Positions 58,187 to 64,000 of a stretch of 64,000 bases of DNA are shown piece by piece. Source of the DNA: Roseovarius litoreus. Lineage in GTDB: Bacteria > Pseudomonadota > Alphaproteobacteria > Rhodobacterales > Rhodobacteraceae. Under the pieces are notes generated by a model. That model worked only from the letters and a program-made list of their open reading frames with translations, did not search any database and had not been told where the DNA came from. Made by a program: the position numbers and the translations under genes. Where the stretch lies: the NCBI RefSeq assembly GCF_900142765.1, contig NZ_FRCB01000002.1:1-64000 (forward strand). The letters run 5' to 3'. How positions within the stretch are numbered: the stretch's first letter is position 1; each line of letters begins with the position of its first letter.

Positions 58187-59884
58187 ATGATCTCTCGTCG
58201 CGATTTTCTTCAGGTCAGCATGGCGGCCTCGGCGCTTTATGGCGCAAGCGGTTTCGGCAACTGGGCGAAACTTGCTGCGCAACAGGCGCTGACCCAGGAT
58301 CAGCTGCTGGAATTCGACACGTTCGGCAATGTCAGCCTGATCCATGTCACCGACATTCACGCGCAGCTGAAGCCGATCTATTTCCGCGAGCCGGAGATCA
58401 ATATCGGGGTAGGGCCGAACAAGGGCGAGGTGCCGCATGTCACCGGCGCCGATTTCCGCAAGCTCTATGGGATCGACGATGGCAGCCCCAGCCATTACGC
58501 GTTGACCTATAATGATTTCTCCGCGCTGGCCAAGGAATATGGTCGGGTCGGCGGGCTGGACCGGGTGGCCACGGTGGTCAAGGCGATCCGCGCCGCGCGC
58601 CCCGATGCGCTGCTGCTGGATGGCGGTGATACGTGGCATGGTTCGTATACCTGCTATCACACCAATGGGCAGGACATGGTCAACGTGATGAACGCGCTCA
58701 AGCCCGACGCGATGACCTTCCACTGGGAATTCACGCTTGGTCAGGACCGGGTGCGCGAGCTTGTCGAGGGGCTGCCCTTCGATGCGCTTGGCCAGAACAT
58801 TTTCGACGCCACATGGGACGAGCCCGCGCAGGAGTTCAAACCCTATGAATTCTACGAACGCGGCGGGGTGAAGATCGCGGTGATCGGTCAGGCCTTCCCC
58901 TATATGCCGATTGCCAATCCGGGCTGGATGTTCCCGGATTACAGCTTTGGCATCCGCGACGAGCACATGCAGCAGATGGTCGACGAGGTGCGCGCAGAGG
59001 GTGCCGAGCTGGTTGTTTGCCTGAGCCATAACGGTTTTGACGTGGACAAGAAGATGGCCAGCGTCGTCAGCGGGATCGACGTGATCCTGTCGGGTCATAC
59101 CCATGACGCGCTGCCCGAGCCGGTTCTGGTGGGCGACACGATCATCATCGCGTCGGGATCGAATGGAAAATTCGTCAGCCGCGTGGATCTGGATGTGCGC
59201 GACGGGCAGATGATGGGCTTCCGCCACAAGCTGATCCCGATCTTCAGCGACGTGATCGAGCCGGATGCCGAAATGGCCGCCTTGATCGACGAACAGCGCG
59301 CGCCCTATCAGGCCGAGCTGGACGAGGTGATCGGCCAGACCGATACGCTGCTCTATCGCCGCGGCAATTTCAACGGCTCGTGGGACGATCTGATCTGCGA
59401 CGCGCTGCTCAGCGAGCGCGATGCCGAGATCGCCATGAGCCCCGGCGTGCGGTGGGGTCCGAGCCTGATCCCCGGCGACAATATCACCCGCGAAGATATC
59501 TGGAACGTCACCTCGATGACCTATGGCAAAGCCTATCGCAGCGAGATGACGGGCGAATTCATCAAGGTGATCCTCGAGGATGTGGGCGACAACATCTTCA
59601 ACCCGGACCCCTATTACCAGCAGGGCGGCGACATGGTGCGGATCGGCGGCATGGGCTATTCGATCGACGTGTCCAAGCCCCAGGGTGAGCGGATTTCCGA
59701 CATGACCCTGCTGAGCACCGGAGAGCCGATCGATCCCGCGCGCAGCTATGTGGTCGCCGGATGGGCCAGCGTGAACGAGAACACCGAAGGTCCGCAGATC
59801 TGGGATGTGGTCGAAAGCCATATCCGCAAGAAGGGCACCGTGTCGCTGGAGCCCAACACGAGCGTGAAGGTGAGCGGCGTCTGA
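58187..59884 (+). CDS. soxB: Thiol sulfate hydrolase SoxB (dimanganese)
   Basis: 565 residues. Tat signal with ISRRDFLQVSMAASAL. The 5'-nucleotidase/phosphoesterase fold is clear: metal sites LIHVTDIHAQ, LLLDGGDTWHGS, MTFHWEFTLG, CLSHNGFD and LSGHTHDALPEP. It cleaves sulfate from the SoxY-Cys-S-sulfonate. The C-terminal domain (about 370-560) is complete. It lies after a 138-base gap from soxA, still in the same direction. Confidence 0.95.
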   Translation: MISRRDFLQVSMAASALYGASGFGNWAKLAAQQALTQDQLLEFDTFGNVSLIHVTDIHAQLKPIYFREPEINIGVGPNKGEVPHVTGADFRKLYGIDDGSPSHYALTYNDFSALAKEYGRVGGLDRVATVVKAIRAARPDALLLDGGDTWHGSYTCYHTNGQDMVNVMNALKPDAMTFHWEFTLGQDRVRELVEGLPFDALGQNIFDATWDEPAQEFKPYEFYERGGVKIAVIGQAFPYMPIANPGWMFPDYSFGIRDEHMQQMVDEVRAEGAELVVCLSHNGFDVDKKMASVVSGIDVILSGHTHDALPEPVLVGDTIIIASGSNGKFVSRVDLDVRDGQMMGFRHKLIPIFSDVIEPDAEMAALIDEQRAPYQAELDEVIGQTDTLLYRRGNFNGSWDDLICDALLSERDAEIAMSPGVRWGPSLIPGDNITREDIWNVTSMTYGKAYRSEMTGEFIKVILEDVGDNIFNPDPYYQQGGDMVRIGGMGYSIDVSKPQGERISDMTLLSTGEPIDPARSYVVAGWASVNENTEGPQIWDVVESHIRKKGTVSLEPNTSVKVSGV

Positions 59885-59899
59885 GCGCGCCGCGACCTT

Positions 59900-59941
59900 T
59901 TGACAGATATCCTGTATTCATCACATTCACGTAGATGAATA
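59900..59941 (+). promoter_or_regulatory. Putative internal promoter and second SoxR-type operator before soxC
   Basis: A perfect TTGACA (59900-59905) is followed by nested inverted repeats. TATTCATC (59915-59922) pairs with GATGAATA (59934-59941), and inside them ATTCA (59925-59929) and TGAAT (59936-59940) have the same N6 spacing as the palindrome before soxX. A repressor bound here would cover the -10/+1 region. No good -10 hexamer is obvious. Confidence 0.65.
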
Positions 59942-59969
59942 TGATGTTGGAAGAGGAGGCTTAGGACAG

Positions 59970-61253
59970 ATGACAGCCGACAACGACAAGAAGGGCGCCT
60001 CGCGCCGCGCGTTCCTGAAGGGCGCGGTTGCCGCCGGAAGTGCGGTGGCCGGGGCCGGCATGGCCCGCGCCGCCGAGCCGGACCCGCTGATTACCGAAGT
60101 TCAGGAATGGGCCAGCGGCTTGGGTGAGGGCGTCGACGCCACGCCTTACGGCCTGCCGATCCGATTCGAGAGCGATGTGGTGCGCCGCAATGTGGAATGG
60201 CTGACGGCGGATACGATCAGCTCGATCAACTTCACGCCGATCCACGCGCTGGATGGCACGATCACCCCGCAGGGCTGCGCCTTCGAGCGGCACCATTCCG
60301 GCGCGATCGAACTCAAGAAGGAAGATTACCGGCTGATGATCAACGGGCTTGTCGATAAGCCGATGATCTTCACCTATGCCGATCTGGAACGCTTCCCGCG
60401 CGAAAACCACGTGTATTTCTGCGAATGTGCCGCCAATACCGGCATGGAATGGGCCGGCGCGCAGCTGAACGGCGCGCAATTCACCCATGGCATGATTCAC
60501 AACATGGAATATTCCGGGGTATCGTTGCGCACGCTGCTGACCGAAGCGGGCATGGAAACTACGGGCGATCTGTCGGACAAGTGGGTGTATGTCGAGGGTG
60601 CGGACGCATCGTCGAACGGTCGCTCGATCCCGATGGACAAGGCGCTGGACGATGTTCTGGTGGCCTTCAAGGCCAATGGCGAGGCGCTGCGCAAGGAACA
60701 CGGCTATCCCGTGCGTCTGGTCGTGCCGGGCTGGGAAGGCAACATGTGGGTCAAGTGGCTGCGCCGCATCGAGGTCATGGATGGCCCCGTGGAAAGCCGC
60801 GAAGAGACCAGCAAATACACCGACACGCTGGCCGATGGCACGAGCCGCAAGTGGACCTGGGTGATGGACGCCAAATCGGTGGTCACCAGCCCAAGCCCGC
60901 AATCGCCGATCACCCATGGCCCCGGTCCGCTGGTCATCACCGGCCTCGCCTGGTCGGGTCACGGTGCGATCACGCGCGTGGATGTCTCCATTGATGGCGG
61001 CAAGAACTGGACGCAGGCGCGTCTGGCCGCCGAGGGCCAGACCAAGGCGCTGTCGCGCTTTTACCTTGAGATCGATTGGGACGGCAGCGAAATGCTGCTC
61101 CAGTCGCGCGCCCATGACGAGACCGGGTATGTCCAGCCCACCAAGGACCAGCTGCGCGAAATTCGCGGCGAGAACTCGATCTATCACAACAACTGCATCC
61201 AGACATGGTGGGTGAAGGAAAACGGGGAGGCAGAGAATGTCGAAGTCTCTTAA
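59970..61253 (+). CDS. soxC: Molybdenum subunit of sulfane dehydrogenase, SoxC
   Basis: 427 residues. Tat signal with ASRRAFLKGAVAAGSAVAGA. Sulfite-oxidase fold: the molybdenum-ligand Cys region is HVYFCECAANTGMEWAGAQL, and dimerisation-domain segments are seen in LVITGLAWSGHGAITRVDVS and IDGGKNW. With SoxD it oxidises the sulfane sulfur on SoxY, yielding six further electrons. Its presence means complete oxidation of thiosulfate to sulfate without sulfur globules. The start follows GAGGAGG. The end overlaps soxD by 17 bases. Confidence 0.94.
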   Translation: MTADNDKKGASRRAFLKGAVAAGSAVAGAGMARAAEPDPLITEVQEWASGLGEGVDATPYGLPIRFESDVVRRNVEWLTADTISSINFTPIHALDGTITPQGCAFERHHSGAIELKKEDYRLMINGLVDKPMIFTYADLERFPRENHVYFCECAANTGMEWAGAQLNGAQFTHGMIHNMEYSGVSLRTLLTEAGMETTGDLSDKWVYVEGADASSNGRSIPMDKALDDVLVAFKANGEALRKEHGYPVRLVVPGWEGNMWVKWLRRIEVMDGPVESREETSKYTDTLADGTSRKWTWVMDAKSVVTSPSPQSPITHGPGPLVITGLAWSGHGAITRVDVSIDGGKNWTQARLAAEGQTKALSRFYLEIDWDGSEMLLQSRAHDETGYVQPTKDQLREIRGENSIYHNNCIQTWWVKENGEAENVEVS

Positions 61254-62448
61254 GCTTTACGGTTTCACGGCGGTCAGTGCCGCTGCGATGCTGACGGCGG
61301 CCTATAATTTCGCCGACCGCAACGTCACACCGATGCCGGATGTCGCAAAGGTCATGCCCGCGGATGCGGGCTCTCCTGACATGATGTTCATCGCCGCCGC
61401 ACGCGCCGAAGCCGCGGCCGACGCCAAGCGCATCGGTCTGGGCCGCGAGGCGCTGCCCGAGGAAATCGCGGCATGGAACGTCGATGTGCGCCCCGACGGC
61501 ACCGGATTGCCGCCCGGATCGGGATCGGTGGCCGAGGGTGAAGAGGCGTTCATCGCTTATTGCGCCGTCTGCCACGGGGATTTCGCCGAAGGCGTGGGCA
61601 ACTGGCCCAAGCTTGCCGGTGGTGACGGCACGCTGGCGGACAAGGATCCGGTCAAGACCGTCGGGTCCTACTGGCCGTATCTGTCGACCGCCTGGGATTA
61701 CGTGCATCGCTCGATGCCGTTCGGCGCCGCACAGACGCTGACGGTCGATGAGACCTATGCGATCACGGCGTATATCCTGTATTCCAACTTCCTCGTGGAT
61801 GATGAGTTCGTTCTGTCGAACGAGAACTTCCTCGAGGTCGAGATGCCCAATGCCGACGGGTTCATCGTCGATGACCGTGCCGAAACCGAGTATCCGCTGT
61901 TCAGCGAACCGGCCTGCATGGAAAACTGCAAGGAGAGCGTGGAAATCACCATGCGCGCTGCAGTTCTGGACGTGACGCCCGAGGACGATGGCGCGGCTGC
62001 GGCGGAAGAGGCGATGAAAGAGACCAACGCCGATACCGCCGCCGATGAAAAGATCGAGCAAGTGGCGTCAGCGTCCACCGAAACGCCGGCTGCCGAAGCA
62101 CCTGCGTCGGATCAGGCGGCGCTGGACATGGCGCTGGTTGAGAAGGGGGAAAACGTCTTCAAGAAATGTGCGGCCTGCCATCAGGTCGGAGACGGTGCCA
62201 CGAACCGTGTGGGGCCGCATCTGAACGGTATCGTGGGTCAGCAGATGGGTGCGGTGGACGGGTTCCGCTACTCCAAGACATTGGAGGGCATGGGCGCCGA
62301 CGGCATGGTCTGGAACGCCGAGACACTGGCGGAATTCCTCGCCGATCCAAGGGGCTATGTGAAGGGAACAAAGATGTCCTTCAACGGCCTGAGGAGCGAC
62401 GACGACATCGCTGCGGTGGTTGAATACCTCAAGTCCTACTCGCAATGA
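61237..62448 (+). CDS. soxD: Diheme cytochrome c subunit SoxD
   Basis: 403 residues. Signal or anchor at about 7-25 (YGFTAVSAAAMLTAAYNF). Two heme sites: IAYCAVCHGDFA near residue 110 and FKKCAACHQVGDG near residue 310, with an acidic Ala/Glu-rich linker (about 245-295) between the two domains. The second domain has a Met ligand in KGTKMSFNGLRS. It accepts electrons from SoxC. A strong terminator follows. Confidence 0.93.
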   Translation: MSKSLKLYGFTAVSAAAMLTAAYNFADRNVTPMPDVAKVMPADAGSPDMMFIAAARAEAAADAKRIGLGREALPEEIAAWNVDVRPDGTGLPPGSGSVAEGEEAFIAYCAVCHGDFAEGVGNWPKLAGGDGTLADKDPVKTVGSYWPYLSTAWDYVHRSMPFGAAQTLTVDETYAITAYILYSNFLVDDEFVLSNENFLEVEMPNADGFIVDDRAETEYPLFSEPACMENCKESVEITMRAAVLDVTPEDDGAAAAEEAMKETNADTAADEKIEQVASASTETPAAEAPASDQAALDMALVEKGENVFKKCAACHQVGDGATNRVGPHLNGIVGQQMGAVDGFRYSKTLEGMGADGMVWNAETLAEFLADPRGYVKGTKMSFNGLRSDDDIAAVVEYLKSYSQ

Positions 62449-62458
62449 GATAAAATCG

Positions 62459-62487
62459 ACAGGGCCGGCGTTTCGCCGGCCCTGTTT
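62459..62487 (+). terminator. Terminator between soxD and soxE
   Basis: ACAGGGCCGGC (62459-62469) and GCCGGCCCTGT (62475-62485) form a perfect 11-bp stem with a GTTTC loop, followed by TTGCTTT. It divides soxXYZABCD from soxEF, though partial read-through is possible. Confidence 0.85.
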
Positions 62488-62669
62488 GCTTTGCCTTGGA
62501 GGGGCAAGCTGTTTTACAGTGCAGGTGATCCTTTGGGAGGAGGACTCAGTATGACAACGCACCCCGCATCCATGATGTGGCGGCGCCGGTTTCGTGGGAA
62601 TCGGACAGCCGTTTCACGCCGCTTGTGCTGCCTACCGCGCAAACATGTGGCGACAGGGAGCACTCTGGC

Positions 62670-63374
62670 ATGACCACGAGACTCGTGGTGGGGCTGGGAG
62701 CCGCCATGCTCGCCGCCGGTGCGGCACAAGCCGATGAGATCGGCGATGCAGAGCGCGGCAAGGAATTGTTCAGCATGTGTTCGGGCTGTCACGAGGTGGG
62801 CCGGGGCGCTGAAAATGGTATCGGGCCGCATCTCAACCGTATTTTCGGGCGCAAAGCTGGCGGTGTCGAGGGCGCGTATCGCTACTCTGATGGCTTGCAA
62901 CGGGCCGGGGCGGATGGGCTGGAGTGGCATCTGGAAACGCTTGACGCCTATCTTGAAAACCCCAAGGCGCTGGTCAGCGGCACGAGGATGAGTTTTCGCG
63001 GCATGAAAAAGCCTCAGGACCGGGCGGATGTGCTGGCCTATCTGCGGCTTTATTCCGACAACCCGCAGAACATCCCCGAGGCGGATCCGACTGCTCTGGC
63101 CCCCGAGGTGGCGTTGCCCCCCGAGGTGTTGGCGCTGGCGGGTGATCCGGAATACGGCGAATACCTGTCGAGCGAATGCAAGACCTGCCATCAGTCCGAT
63201 GGTAATGATGACGGCATCCCCTCGATCACCAACTGGCCTGAAGAGGATTTCGTGGTCGCCATGCATGCCTACAAGCGCAAGCTGAGGCCGCATCCGGTGA
63301 TGCAGATGATGGCGGGGCGCCTGAGCGATGAGGAGATCGCGGCGCTTGCGGCTTATTTCGCGGATATACAGTAG
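62670..63374 (+). CDS. soxE: Diheme cytochrome c subunit SoxE
   Basis: 234 residues with a Sec signal (LVVGLGAAMLAAGAAQA). Heme sites: LFSMCSGCHEVG and SSECKTCHQSDG. The first domain is a class I cytochrome c with Met ligand in SGTRMSFRGMKK. SoxE pairs with the flavoprotein SoxF to form a flavocytochrome c, active with sulfide in vitro in Paracoccus. ATG 62670 follows AGGGAG; the earlier in-frame start lies in the leader. Confidence 0.9.
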   Translation: MTTRLVVGLGAAMLAAGAAQADEIGDAERGKELFSMCSGCHEVGRGAENGIGPHLNRIFGRKAGGVEGAYRYSDGLQRAGADGLEWHLETLDAYLENPKALVSGTRMSFRGMKKPQDRADVLAYLRLYSDNPQNIPEADPTALAPEVALPPEVLALAGDPEYGEYLSSECKTCHQSDGNDDGIPSITNWPEEDFVVAMHAYKRKLRPHPVMQMMAGRLSDEEIAALAAYFADIQ

Positions 63375-63411
63375 ACCGGGACAGCCGGTCGTTACCAGGG
63401 AGGAGACCAAG

Positions 63412-64000
63412 ATGACACTTAACAGACGGGCCTTTATCGGCACCGGGGCCGCGGCGGCGGCACTGCTCTCGGCGCCCATGCTGGGCGCGCAGGGCAAGCC
63501 GCGCGTGGTTGTGGTGGGCGGTGGCGCCGGTGGCGCCACGGCGGCGCGCTATATCGCCAAGGATAGCGATGGCGCGATCGACGTCACGCTGGTCGAGCCG
63601 ACGCGCGCCTATTACACCTGCTTTTTCTCGAACCTCTATATCGGCGGTTTCCGGGATCTGAGCTCGATCGGCCACAGCTATGGCACGCTGGCCACCGATT
63701 ACGGGATCAACGTGGTGCATGACTGGGCCGTGGGGATCGACCGCGATGCCAAGACCGTGTCGCTGGCGGGGGGCGCGGTGCTGCCCTATGACCGGCTGAT
63801 CCTGAGCCCGGGCATCGATTTCGTAGATGATGCCGTGCCGGGCTGGAGCGTGGCGCAGCAGAACAAGATGCCCCATGCCTACAAGGCCGGCAGCCAGACC
63901 GAACTTCTCAAAGCGCAGATCGAGGCGATGCCGGAAGGCGGGCTTTTTGCCATGGTGGCCCCGCCCAACCCGTTCCGCTGCCCGCCGGGACCGTATGAAC
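63412..64000 (+). CDS. soxF: Flavoprotein subunit SoxF (flavocytochrome c sulfide dehydrogenase type), cut by the window end
   Basis: 196 codons are present; the gene continues past the right edge. Tat signal with NRRAFIGTGAAAAALLSAPML. FAD motif PRVVVVGGGAGGATAARYI. The Cys that binds FAD covalently in flavocytochrome c is in AYYTCFFSNLYIGG, and one of the redox disulfide Cys is in FRCPPGPYE at the very end. GGGAGGAG lies 8 bases upstream of the ATG. It oxidises sulfide and passes electrons to SoxE. Confidence 0.92.
   Translation, partial: MTLNRRAFIGTGAAAAALLSAPMLGAQGKPRVVVVGGGAGGATAARYIAKDSDGAIDVTLVEPTRAYYTCFFSNLYIGGFRDLSSIGHSYGTLATDYGINVVHDWAVGIDRDAKTVSLAGGAVLPYDRLILSPGIDFVDDAVPGWSVAQQNKMPHAYKAGSQTELLKAQIEAMPEGGLFAMVAPPNPFRCPPGPYE

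Noticed and set aside
57206..59821. 871-codon minus-strand frame across soxA and soxB
   Set aside because: Antisense to two unmistakable sox genes; a GC-rich mirror frame.
1..64000. CRISPR arrays, rRNA genes, insertion sequences
   Set aside because: No regularly spaced repeats, conserved rRNA segments or transposase motifs were seen.

Overview
The window is chromosomal DNA from a high-GC alphaproteobacterium, most likely a marine Rhodobacteraceae (Roseobacter-group) species. The evidence is the GC-rich codon use, the complete Paracoccus/Roseobacter-type sox cluster, two TRAP transporter operons, an alphaproteobacterial-type porin, OpgGH, a marine-subtype ammonium transporter and many ATGA start/stop overlaps. 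I saw no rRNA, tRNA, CRISPR array or insertion sequence.

Layout. 0.1-2.3 kb: a minus-strand stress/chaperone group (trxC, cbpA, cbpM, a small unknown). 2.7-7.3 kb: a compact integrated element with tyrosine integrase, AlpA-like regulator, three tiny overlapping genes, a DUF3631 ATPase and an AT-richer unknown gene. 8.2-13.9 kb: a TakP-like TRAP transporter operon with an amidase and a D-2-hydroxyacid dehydrogenase, followed by an FAD amine/amino-acid oxidase. 16-19.7 kb: a second TRAP operon ending in an isocitrate-lyase/PEP-mutase family enzyme. 19.8-23.2 kb: an ammonium transporter with a small membrane partner and, divergently, an ADP-ribosylglycohydrolase homologue that appears to have lost all its metal-binding aspartates. 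23.5-28.7 kb: porin, two tandem sulfotransferases, a lipoprotein and a class-C-like serine hydrolase. 28.8-32.2 kb: phnDCEE phosphonate/phosphite-type ABC importer. 32.6-35.7 kb: opgHG for periplasmic glucans. 35.8-45.7 kb: cytochrome b561, then a lipid/envelope-looking trio (CDP-alcohol phosphotransferase, sulfatase-fold transferase, LPG-synthase-like membrane protein) meeting tail-to-tail a four-gene unit (zinc dehydrogenase, PTPS-fold protein, methyltransferase, RibD-like reductase), plus FkbM methyltransferase, inositol-phosphatase-like enzyme and GT4 glycosyltransferase. 45.8-52.3 kb: orphan citrate lyase alpha, DUF2478, PLP decarboxylase, HDAC-like deacetylase, acyl-CoA dehydrogenase. 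52.4-64 kb: soxT, soxR, soxS and divergently soxVW-XYZABCD-EF, with soxF running off the right edge.

How they work together. The sox region encodes a periplasmic thiosulfate/sulfide oxidation pathway: SoxYZ carries the sulfur, SoxAX conjugates it, SoxB hydrolyses the sulfate, SoxCD oxidises the sulfane sulfur, and SoxEF is a flavocytochrome c. SoxVW/SoxS supply reductant, SoxT probably moves a sulfur compound and SoxR is an ArsR-type repressor. A perfect 20-bp palindrome before soxX and a second copy of the same core (ATTCA-N6-TGAAT) before soxC look like SoxR sites.

The most unusual observations are: the apparent DraG-family pseudoenzyme beside the amt locus; the PTPS-fold protein lacking canonical zinc and catalytic residues, in a possible uncharacterised small-molecule or envelope-modification locus at 36.5-45.7 kb; the second SoxR-like operator inside the sox operon; and recurrent stem-loops directly after all three solute-binding-protein genes. 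Functional calls come from motif recognition by eye; no database search was run.
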